The notes: generated by a model from the sequence alone, not told the origin. DNA of 64,000 bases from CAIWHR01 sp963781285 (GCA_963781285.1 CAWAFI010000016.1:1-64000); one strand, 5' to 3'. Positions 8,530-18,056 are shown, counted from the first letter of the stretch. Translations and numbers: made by a program.

Positions 8530-9237
8530 ATGATTGCCGACGCCCCGTCGCCCGGCGCGCCGCGCCACCGGCCCGTGCGCAGTTTCGTGTTGCGGCAGGG
8601 GCGGATGTCGCCGGCGCAGCGGCACGCACTCGACACGCTTTTGCCGCGCTTCGGGGTGCCGTTTGCGCCCGCGCTGCTCGATTTCGACCGCGTGTTCGGG
8701 CGCCGCGCGCCGCGTGTCGTCGAGATCGGCTTCGGGATGGGCGAGACGACGGCGGCCATCGCGAAGGCAAGGCCGAGCGACGATTTCCTGGGCATCGAAG
8801 TTCATGCTCCCGGCGTGGGCAGTCTCCTCAAACACGTCGGCGAACTCGGCCTCCCCAACGTCCGCGTAATCCGGCACGACGCGGCGGAGGTCGTTGCCGC
8901 GATGGTCCCGCGCGATTCGCTGGCCGGCGTCCACGTGTTCTTCCCGGACCCATGGCCAAAGAAGCGGCACCACAAGCGGCGTCTGCTGAAGCCCGCGTTC
9001 GCGCACGAGCTGGCGCTGCGCCTCGCGCCGGGTGGCTATCTCCATGTGGCGACCGACTGGGAGGATTACGCGCAGGAGATTCTCGCCGCGCTGGCCGCGG
9101 AGCCGTTGCTCGAGAACGCGGCCGACGGCTTCGCGCCGCGCCCCGACTACCGCCCGCTGACCAAGTTCGAAGCGCGCGGCTTGAAGCTCGGGCATCGCGT
9201 GTGGGACGTGATTTTCCGCCGCCGCCCGGAGCGCTGA
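8530..9237 (+). CDS. trmB: tRNA (guanine-N7)-methyltransferase TrmB
   Basis: Methylates G46 of tRNA with SAM. It has the SAM motif EIGFGMGE (65-72), the acidic motif FLGIEVH (86-92), and the signature VFFPDPWPKKRHHKRRL (136-152). The C-terminal TKFEARG and GHRVWD are typical. The start at 8530 is chosen over 8512, both in frame. Neither has a clear ribosome binding site. The RSFVLRQGRM segment that begins the conserved region follows either start. Confidence 0.95.
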   Translation: MIADAPSPGAPRHRPVRSFVLRQGRMSPAQRHALDTLLPRFGVPFAPALLDFDRVFGRRAPRVVEIGFGMGETTAAIAKARPSDDFLGIEVHAPGVGSLLKHVGELGLPNVRVIRHDAAEVVAAMVPRDSLAGVHVFFPDPWPKKRHHKRRLLKPAFAHELALRLAPGGYLHVATDWEDYAQEILAALAAEPLLENAADGFAPRPDYRPLTKFEARGLKLGHRVWDVIFRRRPER

Positions 9238-9243
9238 TGCGGG

Positions 9244-10449
9244 CTACTTGCTCGGGAGGCTTTCGAGCGTCACCGCGTCCGTCGAGGGTCTGCGCACGCG
9301 TACATTTGCCACGCTGGCGAGCGCATCCCTGACCGCTTCGAGATAGCGGTATCCGTAGCGCTCATCGGGCTCCAGGTAGGTGGCTTCGGCCCATTCGTTC
9401 CATGCGTTCAGGAAGATGAAGTGCTCGGGCGCGGGTCTTTGCGCCGTCACCTGCACCAGTTGCCGGAACCAGAACGCGAAGCGCTCCGGCGAGGCGTCGC
9501 GGAAGATGCGCGCCCGCTTCACGTAGCGCGCGGTATTGTCCCAGTCCACGAACGCACCGGGAAACGCGGGGATGCCACCCTCGCGCTCGACCTTGAGCAT
9601 CTGTTTCCACACCATGTCGTAGTCGTAGAACGTCAGGCCGGCAAAGAACTTGTAGCGTATGGCGCGCAGCAGATCCTGCACGCGCTCGGGCAGCCGCCGG
9701 ATGGGCGCCAGCACCTTGCTCGTTTCGAGAACCGTCCCCTCGAAATCCGGCGAGTAGATGGCCTCAAAGGGTTGGAACTGGACCGTCGCATCGAAATGCC
9801 GCAACACTTCGGGCACCGGAAATTCGTATTGCTTTATGGCGACCAGGTAGAGCCCCGCGAGCCCGCGCTTGTGCGCCATCTCGCGCCAAAAGTCGAACAT
9901 TCGCCCGATTTCCTGGATCCGATGGGCACGATAGATCAAGAACACGGGCCTGCCATCGATCTTGATCGCGCGATCGTCGCTCCACGCCCTGAACAGATAG
10001 TCGAAGTGGCGTTCCCACAGGACCTTGTCGGGCCGGTGTGTCTGTTCCTGGAGGATGTGATGATCCCGGCCGTCCCACCTGCGTGACCAGGTTTCGTTGG
10101 CCCAGGCGAGGCAGATCGGGAAGTCGAGATCCTTCGCCTCCAGGACGATGTTGGTCGGCGTCTCCAGGAGCTGCTTGCCGTCGAACCAGTAGTGATAGTG
10201 ACAGAACCCGTGAAGGCCGTAATTCCGCGCGAGGCCGATCTGCCATTCGAGCGTTTGCTTGTCCGACTGGTCGTAGTAACGATTGCCCAGCGGAACACGC
10301 GGCTGGTAATGCCCGCGAAACTGGGGCGTCGCCCGCCTGACGTTTGCCCAATCCGTAAAGCCCTTGCCCCACCACTCGTCGTTCTCGGGAATGGCGTGAA
10401 ACTGCGGGAAATAGAAAGCGACGACCTTTACCAGTTCTTCTTGGTTCAT
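9244..10449 (-). CDS. WbsX-like polysaccharide biosynthesis protein (GH99-like domain)
   Basis: A 401-residue protein of the WbsX group found in O-antigen and capsule clusters. The N-terminus KVVAFYFPQFHAIPEND and the motifs GFCHYHYWF and WANETW are hallmarks of the GH99-like TIM barrel. The C-terminal FIFLNAWNEWAEATYLEPD is another family signature. These proteins are thought to process or transfer glycans; the precise reaction is not established. It is last in a minus-strand glycan gene series and converges on trmB with only 6 bases between stops. Confidence 0.85.
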   Translation of the reverse strand: MNQEELVKVVAFYFPQFHAIPENDEWWGKGFTDWANVRRATPQFRGHYQPRVPLGNRYYDQSDKQTLEWQIGLARNYGLHGFCHYHYWFDGKQLLETPTNIVLEAKDLDFPICLAWANETWSRRWDGRDHHILQEQTHRPDKVLWERHFDYLFRAWSDDRAIKIDGRPVFLIYRAHRIQEIGRMFDFWREMAHKRGLAGLYLVAIKQYEFPVPEVLRHFDATVQFQPFEAIYSPDFEGTVLETSKVLAPIRRLPERVQDLLRAIRYKFFAGLTFYDYDMVWKQMLKVEREGGIPAFPGAFVDWDNTARYVKRARIFRDASPERFAFWFRQLVQVTAQRPAPEHFIFLNAWNEWAEATYLEPDERYGYRYLEAVRDALASVANVRVRRPSTDAVTLESLPSK

Positions 10450-10508
10450 GAAGCGATGGTCTTGTTATGGAGGAGTGGGGGCATGCGGGTTGTCCCGCGG
10501 TAGGAGCC

Positions 10509-11369
10509 TCACGCGGGCCGCACGATGCGAAGCAGGCGCCGCAGGATCCTGTGCGGCAGGTCGACGACCCGGCTCCAAAAGGGCTTGGCCGGCGAATAGG
10601 CGCCGTGCACCGGCAGCACAATGTGCATGTCCTCGAAGCGCTTGGATACCAGCGCGCCCTTCGCGGCGAAGTACGCGGCGAAATCCAGTGAGCGTGCCAT
10701 CTCGACCAATTCCATGACCGCCGGCGGCGCGTTGCTGCCGACGACCAGCACGCCGAGTCCCCAGCAGTGGGCAAACTCGAAATGCGGGTAACGCTCCTTC
10801 ACGCTGTCGAAGAACTTCCTGACGCCGAAGCGCAGGGCGGCCTCTCCCGTGTTCATGACCGTGACATTGACGTCGTGAAAGAGCACGACGCCGCGATCGG
10901 ACATCTTGGGCAGCCACGTGCGGAAGTCGTTGCTCACCGCCTCGAGCGTGTGCGTTCCGTCGATGTGCAGGAGATCCACCGATTGGTCCCGGAAATCCGC
11001 CGCGGCGTCGTTGAAGTCCTTGCGTACGAGCGATGCAATCGCAGGGTAAGTCGATGCCATGTACCCGGATACTTCCCGGAACAGGTCTTCGTCGAATTTC
11101 CCCATGTGAATGTCGCCTTCCCACAGGTCGATCCCGTAGCACTTCGCATCCAGGCCGCATGCCTCCACCGCCTGGCAGAACGCCGCGAACGAGGATCCGC
11201 TGTAGGTGCCCAGCTCCACGATCGTGTTCGGGCGCTGGCGACCGATCAGCTCGTACGCGAACGGAATGTGCCCGATCCACCAGGGGGACTTGAGCAATCG
11301 TGGCGACAGTTGTTCAGCCCACGGGAATCGCCCCTGGTCGATCACAGCAACCGTGTCCGTGTAAGTCAT
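10509..11369 (-). CDS. Class I SAM-dependent methyltransferase in glycan cluster
   Basis: A 286-residue protein with the Methyltransf_24-type core: IVELGTYSGSSFAAF (motif I), LLHIDGTHTLEAV and GVVLFHDV. This arrangement is common for methyltransferases and cephalosporin-hydroxylase-like proteins encoded in surface-polysaccharide loci. The substrate is probably a sugar or glycan, inferred from neighbours. It lies 59 bases upstream of the WbsX-like gene. Confidence 0.8.
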   Translation of the reverse strand: MTYTDTVAVIDQGRFPWAEQLSPRLLKSPWWIGHIPFAYELIGRQRPNTIVELGTYSGSSFAAFCQAVEACGLDAKCYGIDLWEGDIHMGKFDEDLFREVSGYMASTYPAIASLVRKDFNDAAADFRDQSVDLLHIDGTHTLEAVSNDFRTWLPKMSDRGVVLFHDVNVTVMNTGEAALRFGVRKFFDSVKERYPHFEFAHCWGLGVLVVGSNAPPAVMELVEMARSLDFAAYFAAKGALVSKRFEDMHIVLPVHGAYSPAKPFWSRVVDLPHRILRRLLRIVRPA

Positions 11370-11404
11370 GCAAACGGCCTCAATAAGAGGGGATTATCGA
11401 CACT

Positions 11405-12559
11405 TCAACGTCCGGGCTCAAGGCGCGACTGGAGAGGAACGCCCTTGCCCGCGGTGTTGAGGCGGGCTGCTATCCGGCGTCCGGCAGCAATTCCCGGCAA
11501 CTCCACGAATCGATACGAGACGTGTGCAGCCACGAGCAGGCCGCATGAACCCATTGCGAGCCACGTGAGGTAGAGCCAGCTGTCATCAGGCACTCCATCG
11601 GTTCTCGCATACTCATAGGTACGGCGGACGACTTCGATGACGATGGGATGCAGCAGGTAGATGCTGAAGCTGCGATCGGCCAGCCATTGCATCGGGCGAG
11701 CCGCCATGAGCTTCGATGGGTACAAGGCCTGCCACAGGCACAGCACGGCGAAGGGCAGGGCCCAAAAAGCGAAGTAGACAGCACTTGCTCGCGAATGCAG
11801 ATCCAGCGGGTCGAGCAAGGCAATCGACAGAAGAATGCCGAACGTCGACGCGAACAGGACTCTCCCCCTCTTGCGCCGTCCTCGCAAATCGGCCGCCTTG
11901 AAGATACTGTAGGCGAGCAGGCCCGCGGAAAATGCAGGCATGTTGCCGGCAAGCGAGTAGTAGGCAAAGTGTTCCGGCAGCCCTGGTGCTCCGGCCGTCG
12001 CGTGCCACACCACGGCGCTCAGCGCAACGGTGACGAAGAGCATGACGGAGAAAGCAGCCCAGCCGTGGACAAGGAACAAGAGGCCGGGCAGCAAGAGATA
12101 GAACAGCATCTCCACGCCCACGGACCAACCTCCCCACACCATGCTCAGCTCCAGTCCGGGAATCAAGTTAAAGGTGAATGTCAGGTTGGACAAGAGCGCG
12201 GGCCAGCCCGGGAAGCCCTTGCGCCACAGCACAAACGCAAGGACCACGTAGTACAGAGGAGCGATCCGGAAAAAACGTTTCACCAGATACGCAAGATAGC
12301 TGGCCGGGGCGTAGCGGCTGGAATGGTAGAGCGAAAACGCGCTCACGACGAAAAACAGGTGCACGCTCAAATAAAAGTGCGTGGTCGTCGATGCCAGCCA
12401 GGATGGCAGGGCCAGACTTGGTATGTTCTGCAGATGAAACAGCACGACAGTCAGCGCGGCCACCCCGCGAAGGCCGTGGAGGCCATCGAGCTTCCGCTCC
12501 GACTGGATCAGGGGGATGTTGGAGGACAACTGAGCTTCCTTCCGCCTCGCGCCGGTCAC
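11405..12559 (-). CDS. Acyltransferase 3 family (OafA/YrhL-like) membrane protein
   Basis: A 384-residue polytopic protein with about ten hydrophobic segments. The start LDGLHGLRGVAALTVVLFH carries the family R/H signature, and HLFFVVSAF is the second conserved loop. Family members O-acetylate (or otherwise acylate) surface sugars at the inner membrane. Flanked by glycosyltransferase and methyltransferase genes, it probably decorates the same polysaccharide. Confidence 0.88.
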   Translation of the reverse strand: MTGARRKEAQLSSNIPLIQSERKLDGLHGLRGVAALTVVLFHLQNIPSLALPSWLASTTTHFYLSVHLFFVVSAFSLYHSSRYAPASYLAYLVKRFFRIAPLYYVVLAFVLWRKGFPGWPALLSNLTFTFNLIPGLELSMVWGGWSVGVEMLFYLLLPGLLFLVHGWAAFSVMLFVTVALSAVVWHATAGAPGLPEHFAYYSLAGNMPAFSAGLLAYSIFKAADLRGRRKRGRVLFASTFGILLSIALLDPLDLHSRASAVYFAFWALPFAVLCLWQALYPSKLMAARPMQWLADRSFSIYLLHPIVIEVVRRTYEYARTDGVPDDSWLYLTWLAMGSCGLLVAAHVSYRFVELPGIAAGRRIAARLNTAGKGVPLQSRLEPGR

Positions 12560-12628
12560 GCACCTTCGTCATCATCTGCGGCGCGCGGTGGCTGCCCCGA
12601 GCTTGCCGCGGGCGCTGATCAGCCCCGC

Positions 12629-15070
12629 TCACGAGGCGGGCTTAGGCGGTGTCGAATGGCCTGTGCCCTGCTCGCCGCTGCCGGCGTCGCCCATAGCATT
12701 CGAGTGCCCTGGCAAGGACCATATTTTCTCACGAAATTCCAGCACCAGCTGCGCGGCCCTCAGGACACGCCACGGGTGCGTTTTGACCTCCATGGACTCG
12801 AACTCGTGTCCGAATTGTTCCAACGCAGCCTTGATGTGCGCCATTTCGCCATTGGCCTGCTCGAAGGCTCCTTTCGTATGTTCGTAGGCCTTGATGCTTT
12901 GCGCGTAGGCTGCCGCCAGTTGCGAGTATGCCTCCGTCAAGTGCCGATAGGGTTCCGTCAATCCGGTTTGCCGGCCGACGCCCACGCGGAACCGCGCGAC
13001 GGGTCGAGGTGTCAGCGGAAGCAGCGCGCGGTAGTCGTTCACCATTTCGGCGGTCGTCCGACCCCGTGCTCGGGACGCCAGATTTCGGGCAACCCCTTCC
13101 AGGAGTTCCGGTTGCGCATGGAGGCGTCGGATCATATGGACCAGGGCCTCCTTGGTGGGTTCGAACAGGAAACCGGTTTCGCCGTCGACAATTCGATCCT
13201 TGAAGCTCCCCAGCGCGGTAACAATCGGCGGCACGCCGAGCCCGATCAGCTCGCTCAGCGTGTAGCTGAAGGTTTCCGGGATGATGGAGGCAAGCAGGCC
13301 CGCATGCGGCGCGCGTGATCGCAAGAGGTCGGGCAGCGCGTCCTGCTCGTAGCGTTCGATGAAGTTCCAGCCGCACTCCTGGGCGAGCTTGACGCCAAGG
13401 TCGCCGCAGCCGACCAATGTGATATCGGCGAGGGCACGAAGGTCGTCGCAGGCGGCGCGCAACAGCGTCGTGCCCTTTTTCACGGACAAGCGGCCCAGAA
13501 CGACGATGCGAAGCCGCTGCGACGCGGTGCGCGGCGCAATCGTCAATCGTGGTGCGTCCAGATCCAGTCCGTGCGGGATGACATGTATCGGCAGCGCCTG
13601 CACGCGCGGATCGAGTTGCTTGAGCGTGGCGGCGACCGAAGGAGAGGGAACCACGATTTCAATCCTGGCAGCAAGCAGGTGGCTCACGAACAGCCCCCGC
13701 ATCGCATGCCACTCCTCGCTGGTCTGATCGCCGAAGAGGTCGTTGAGCGGGTTGAATTTGGCGCAACGCCGGAGGTCATCAAGCGTGCAGCGCTCGCAGG
13801 TCCTGCCGAATTGCGGATTGATGGCCTGACAAATCGGGTAGAAGTCGTGACATACGACAATGGTCTTCTTCGCCTGGGTCAGCGCATCAAGCGAGTGACC
13901 GATCAGCGAGGAAACGATGATCGCTTCGATCTCGAATTCCACGATGATCTGCTCGAGGATGCGCCGATACTCGATGCTGCTCGACGCGGTGGAGCGGATC
14001 GGCCGGGCGATATCCCATGTCCGGACCGGAACGAGGGCCGCCGGGTCCGAATAAAGGACGATTCGCTGCCCGCCGGTTTCGCCGATCCGATAGGACGTAA
14101 GGATCATGTTGATTCGTGAGGGATCCGCGCGCCCGAAATCCCGTACCCATCTTTCGAGGCCGCCTCCCCAGAAATGCATGATGTGCAACTGAACGGGGCG
14201 GTGGTCGAGTCCCGGCGCGGAAACGGGAGGAAGCCCGTGGCGGATGGCGTCATTGACGGCCCTGCGCAATGCACCCAGAGGCTGGTTCTGCAAGAACGCC
14301 GTCTCTTCCACGTCATGGGTCGTCGTGGCGCCGGCGGGTAACTTCCCGGAGTAGCCAACGTAGAGGTAGTCGCAAATCACGCAGCTCCACCCGCATGCCC
14401 GCCACCACTTCGCCAACGCGTCGAGAACCGACCGCGGTTCTGCGCTCCCCGGCACCATGATCGGCAGGGCAATCTCGAGCGCGTCGCGCCGGATGTACGC
14501 GCAAACCGGATGGATACGCGGTATCTCGTAGTAGCTGCGCTCACCCATGCAATAGGCGGTGCGGTCGATGAGCGTCACCTCCAATCGCGCATCGGCGCGA
14601 GCTCCCTCATCGACCAGTTCGTACAGCGGCGAAACGTCGCACATCGGCACGGCAACGGCGATGTCGGGCGCCGCGTAGGCGGCCTTGGCGAGTCGAGCGT
14701 CCCAGGCGAATGGGAGCTCGACGCCGGGCGCAAACACTACGATGTCGCGTTCCGGATACGATGCCGCCACCTCCCGAAGCGATCCGCCGAAGTCCAGCGG
14801 AAAGCCGAGGCGCGTGACCGTCGACGAGTGACGGCCTTCGAGAAGGCGCGCCAGCCGGTGGAGTTCGGCCAGCGCGTTTGCAGCCATGGACGCGGACGCA
14901 ACGAAGCATACGTGCAACCCGGGCAGCACGGAGTTCTCGGCCAACCCGCGCACGGACTTCTCCAGCGCCTCGACATCATCGTCGCCGACGACGATGATCC
15001 CGGCGAGCTGTGAATTCCGGACTGACTCCGCTACCACGTAACGTTCTTCCTGCATCGGTTTTGGATGCAT
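12629..15070 (-). CDS. Two-domain glycosyltransferase with C-terminal heptad repeats
   Basis: 813 residues in three parts. Residues ~20-270 resemble a GT2 (GT-A) fold but have VFAPGVE where the neighbouring GT2 has LLNSDTE, so the metal-binding DxD is missing. Residues ~300-690 form a GT4 (GT-B) domain: VVLGRLSVKKGTTLL, the donor-site region SIIPETFSYTLSE and DGETGFLF. The last ~80 residues hold seven-residue repeats beginning with Tyr (Y-RHLTEA, Y-SQLAAA, Y-AQSIKA, Y-EHTKGA), a predicted coiled coil. A second Met lies at codon 6. It lies 31 bases downstream of the GT2 gene. The donor sugar is unknown. Confidence 0.82.
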   Translation of the reverse strand: MHPKPMQEERYVVAESVRNSQLAGIIVVGDDDVEALEKSVRGLAENSVLPGLHVCFVASASMAANALAELHRLARLLEGRHSSTVTRLGFPLDFGGSLREVAASYPERDIVVFAPGVELPFAWDARLAKAAYAAPDIAVAVPMCDVSPLYELVDEGARADARLEVTLIDRTAYCMGERSYYEIPRIHPVCAYIRRDALEIALPIMVPGSAEPRSVLDALAKWWRACGWSCVICDYLYVGYSGKLPAGATTTHDVEETAFLQNQPLGALRRAVNDAIRHGLPPVSAPGLDHRPVQLHIMHFWGGGLERWVRDFGRADPSRINMILTSYRIGETGGQRIVLYSDPAALVPVRTWDIARPIRSTASSSIEYRRILEQIIVEFEIEAIIVSSLIGHSLDALTQAKKTIVVCHDFYPICQAINPQFGRTCERCTLDDLRRCAKFNPLNDLFGDQTSEEWHAMRGLFVSHLLAARIEIVVPSPSVAATLKQLDPRVQALPIHVIPHGLDLDAPRLTIAPRTASQRLRIVVLGRLSVKKGTTLLRAACDDLRALADITLVGCGDLGVKLAQECGWNFIERYEQDALPDLLRSRAPHAGLLASIIPETFSYTLSELIGLGVPPIVTALGSFKDRIVDGETGFLFEPTKEALVHMIRRLHAQPELLEGVARNLASRARGRTTAEMVNDYRALLPLTPRPVARFRVGVGRQTGLTEPYRHLTEAYSQLAAAYAQSIKAYEHTKGAFEQANGEMAHIKAALEQFGHEFESMEVKTHPWRVLRAAQLVLEFREKIWSLPGHSNAMGDAGSGEQGTGHSTPPKPAS

Positions 15071-15101
15071 CGGGAATTGCAGGCAATCGGGGCGAGACAG
15101 G

Positions 15102-15986
15102 TCAGCCTGCCGCCGCGCGAACGCCTCCGGAGTGCAGTTGCGTCACCGCCGAAAGGCGCGCGCTGACTCGCTCGCGGACCAGCCTTGGAGGATCCCGCGC
15201 CAGGAAGTCGCGTACCGCGACCTGAAACTCCGGGTACCGCTCATCGACCAGCCGCTGGGCCTCCCGGCGGCGATCCAACCCGGACGAGCCGAAGGAAACC
15301 TCTCCCGCGTGGTAGACGAACGTATCGGCACACAGCCAGTGGCGAAATCCGGCGCGCGATGCCCGCATGCAAAAGTCCACCTCTTCGCCGTAGCCCAACC
15401 CGAAGGCGGCCTCGTCGAACAGACCCACCGTCGCAAGACATCGACGCGAGATCAGCATGCAGAACCCGACGGCCGTGGGAATCTCGATTGCCTCGGCGGA
15501 ATTTGCTTCCGCGAAAATCCGGTCCAGCTCTTTCGTCGTCACTCCGCTCGGCAGCTCGTTGCGTTGCGCGAATACCGGATAGCTGCAGATGGTCGCGTTG
15601 TTGGAAAAAGGCGTCACGGTCCCGGTCCTCACATCGCGCGCGGCGCAGGCGACGATGCGATCGAGCCAGGCGTCGGCGACCTCGGTATCGCTGTTGAGGA
15701 GAAGCACGTCGCGGTCCTCGTGCGTGGCCATGCCTACATTCACGGAATGGACGAAGCCCCGATTCTGCGGGTTGACCCGAAGGGTGATGCGGCCGCCCAT
15801 TGCGAGCTCTCGCAGGTAAGCCGCGATTTCGGGCTCGGGACTCGCGTCATCGATGACGATTAGCTCGCGCGGCACCGCGCACGAAGCGGCCAGTACGCTG
15901 TCGAGGCAGCGTCGGGTCTCCGAGAGCCCGCGGTAAACGGGGATGATGACGTCGATCAAGGCGGACGGCGAGGTCAAGTGCGCCAT
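15102..15986 (-). CDS. Glycosyltransferase family 2
   Basis: A 294-residue GT-A enzyme: N-terminal IDVIIPVYRGLSETRRCLDS, nucleotide-binding ELIVIDDASPE, DxD-type LLLNSDTEV (about residue 100), and a catalytic-base region GYGEEVDFCMRA. It resembles rhamnosyltransferase-like GT2 proteins of O-antigen clusters. It is the first gene of the minus-strand glycan series and lies 201 bases from the divergent methyltransferase gene. Confidence 0.87.
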   Translation of the reverse strand: MAHLTSPSALIDVIIPVYRGLSETRRCLDSVLAASCAVPRELIVIDDASPEPEIAAYLRELAMGGRITLRVNPQNRGFVHSVNVGMATHEDRDVLLLNSDTEVADAWLDRIVACAARDVRTGTVTPFSNNATICSYPVFAQRNELPSGVTTKELDRIFAEANSAEAIEIPTAVGFCMLISRRCLATVGLFDEAAFGLGYGEEVDFCMRASRAGFRHWLCADTFVYHAGEVSFGSSGLDRRREAQRLVDERYPEFQVAVRDFLARDPPRLVRERVSARLSAVTQLHSGGVRAAAG

Positions 15987-16187
15987 TCTAGCGGAGTCCC
16001 CGTCGGTCGTCGGGTGCGGGGTCGAGCGCGCGTAGAATCACGGATCCCTCCGCTCGCCAGGGTAACGACAAGGCATCGCCGCGATGTTGCGCCGCTCCGA
16101 CCAGTTCCCGCTCTGCCGTTCGCGGCCACGGCATGGCTTCTGCGCCTGTGATCCGGGACGCCCATTGCGCCAGCAGCGGACCGCCGC

Positions 16188-17225
16188 ATGAGCGACGAAC
16201 TCGAATTTACCGGCGAGCGTTTCGTCCCCGGTGCCGCCGGCGAGATCTGGTACGAGCACTGGCATCGCTACCATTTTGCCGCAAGGCTCGTTGCGGGCCG
16301 CGACGTGCTCGATGTCGCCTGTGGCGAAGGCTATGGCAGTGCGCTGCTGGCGCGCACCGCACGCCGCGTCATCGGCGCCGACATTGCGGCGGCCGCAATC
16401 GACCACGCGCGCGTGCGCTATGCCGGGATCGGCAACCTCGAATTCCGACAGGCCGATTGCATGGCGCTGCCGTTTCCCGACGCCAGCTTCGATACGATCG
16501 TGTCGTTCGAAACGATCGAGCATGTCGCGGCGCAGGAGGCGTTTCTCGACGAGGCGCGACGCGTGCTGCGACCCGGAGGCCTCGTCGTGCTTTCCTGCCC
16601 GAACAAGGTCGAGTACACCGACAAGCGCGGAGTGACCAACGAGTTCCACGTCCGCGAGCTCTACCGCGACGAACTGGCTGCACTGCTCATGCCGCGCTTC
16701 CCGCACACCGCATGGTACGGGCAACGGCCCAGCTTCTACTCGGTCGTATGGCCTGAGCAAGGCGACGCGCGCGGCGAGATCTTCGAGGTCGCGGACGCGA
16801 CCGCCGACGCGCCGACGCCCGGGCATGCGCGTCCGCTCTACTTCATTGTCGTGGGAAGCGAAGCAAAGGAGACGGTTGCGGGCATCACGCCACTTGTGTC
16901 GGTGCTTGCCGACCGCGACGAGCGGATCTACCGGGATTACGTGAAAGTCACAGGCGGCCTCGTGGCCGCGCTGCACGATCGCGCCGCGCAGGAGGCCGAG
17001 CTCGCCGCTCTGCGCGGCCATCACGCGGAAACATTGCGCGAACGCGACGCGCTGCGGGCCGCCTTCGATGCGTTGGCAGTCGTAGAGGCGGAGCGCGCAC
17101 GCCTCGCAGCGTTGATCGCATCCCAGCAGGATGAAGTTACCCGGCGCGCGAGCTTCCGCTGGTGGCTTGCTTTGCCGTTCCGACGGGTATGGCTTGCACT
17201 CACGGGCAAGCCGCCGTGGGTGTAG
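16188..17225 (+). CDS. SAM-dependent methyltransferase with C-terminal coiled coil
   Basis: 345 residues. N-terminal class I methyltransferase (Methyltransf_11): GERFVPG, LDVACGEGYGS (motif I, near 42-52), FDTIVSFETIEHV and LRPGGLVVLSCPN. Residues ~260-320 are rich in Ala, Glu, Leu and Arg with heptad spacing and predict a coiled coil, followed by a basic, Trp-rich end that may touch the membrane. This layout recalls WbdD-type chain-terminating methyltransferases, but no kinase domain is present. It is divergent from the GT2 gene. Confidence 0.82.
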   Translation: MSDELEFTGERFVPGAAGEIWYEHWHRYHFAARLVAGRDVLDVACGEGYGSALLARTARRVIGADIAAAAIDHARVRYAGIGNLEFRQADCMALPFPDASFDTIVSFETIEHVAAQEAFLDEARRVLRPGGLVVLSCPNKVEYTDKRGVTNEFHVRELYRDELAALLMPRFPHTAWYGQRPSFYSVVWPEQGDARGEIFEVADATADAPTPGHARPLYFIVVGSEAKETVAGITPLVSVLADRDERIYRDYVKVTGGLVAALHDRAAQEAELAALRGHHAETLRERDALRAAFDALAVVEAERARLAALIASQQDEVTRRASFRWWLALPFRRVWLALTGKPPWV

Positions 17226-17272
17226 CCGCACGTTGAGGCGATTCGCTCCGGTCGGCACCCACCCCGTGGGGC

Positions 17273-17392
17273 CTAGGTGGCGGATTCAAACATGCCGTCG
17301 ATGACCACGCAACGGAAGTGGCGGTGGGGATTGAAGGTGGAACCGAAGCGGTGAATGAAGGTCACCGCGCGAGACGGGCCGCGGGGCCGGAA
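17273..17392 (-). pseudogene. Remnant of an IS91-type transposase
   Basis: On the minus strand the frame reads VTFIHRFGSTFNPHRHFRCV then VIDGMFES before a TAG stop. This matches the conserved FLHRFGSALNPHVHFHCCV region of IS91/IS801-type transposases. The HxH metal site is altered (HRH) and nothing of the protein flanks it, so it is a short relic. It belongs to a different subtype from the copy at the window start. Confidence 0.7.
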
Positions 17393-17402
17393 CCTGGGCT
17401 GC

Positions 17403-17513
17403 TCAGCCGTAGCAGAACACGTCGAGCTTGTTGCCATCGAGGTCGCGGAAGTAGCCGGCGTAAAAGCCTTCGCCGCCCTCGGCGCGCAAGCCGGCGGGGC
17501 ACCGCGGCAAGTT
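17403..17513 (-). pseudogene. C-terminal remnant of a VOC/glyoxalase-family protein
   Basis: The minus-strand frame reads GLRAEGGEGFYAGYFRDLDG followed by NKLDVFCYG and a stop. This is the standard C-terminal end of VOC (glyoxalase/bleomycin-resistance) proteins, including the metal-ligand region. Upstream sequence loses similarity, so only the tail remains. Confidence 0.65.
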
Positions 17514-17647
17514 GCGTGATGCCCAATCCGTCGATCAGCCGCGAAGGGTAAAAAAACAAGCCTTCGAAGCGCCTCCCGGATCAGGTCATCACAGGTTGAC
17601 GCGATGGGCCCACGGGAGGTGGGGTGGTCGGGCGTTGCTGCCCGTCC

Positions 17648-17998
17648 TTACGCTTGGCCAAACTCCCCCGCGATAAGCGCCATGAGGAACTCTGCAACCC
17701 ATGTTCTGCCGGGCCCACCAAGGTAGGTCGCCGTGCGCCCGTTGCGAAGGTTTTGAACGGTAACGGTGAAAGTTGGCGCTGCGGAAGAGGCACGTCGAGT
17801 ACCCACTATCCTGCTAACGTCCAGCGCGAAATCATCGGGAGCAAATCCAAATCGAACGACTTCCGCCGCAAACGCCAGCTGGTCGCCGCGGGCAAGCATG
17901 TAACGCCGGCCACCGCCGCGAAGCGTGGGTTGTCGTTGTTCGCTGAAGCTCAGGTGCACTGGATCTGCTGCTGGTGTGACCTGCCGTTTTTCCATCAT
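17648..17998 (-). CDS. Hypothetical protein
   Basis: A 116-residue frame with a good ribosome binding site (AAGGGGG about 9 bases before tandem ATGs). It ends in a regular-looking domain (RNGRTATYLGGPGRTWVAEF, then LMALIAGEFG). No family is recognised and there is no signal peptide. It lies in the eroded zone beside transposase remnants, so transfer or decay of neighbours is likely. Confidence 0.55.
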   Translation of the reverse strand: MMEKRQVTPAADPVHLSFSEQRQPTLRGGGRRYMLARGDQLAFAAEVVRFGFAPDDFALDVSRIVGTRRASSAAPTFTVTVQNLRNGRTATYLGGPGRTWVAEFLMALIAGEFGQA

Positions 17999-18056
17999 GA
18001 TCCCGGTCCCCCTTGCGGTGGTTTCGCCTGCCTAGGACAGCAATCGGCACAAGCAA

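Noticed and set aside
16038..17258. Minus-strand frame of 406 codons opposite the coiled-coil methyltransferase
   Set aside because: The plus strand has clear methyltransferase motifs; the minus frame has none.
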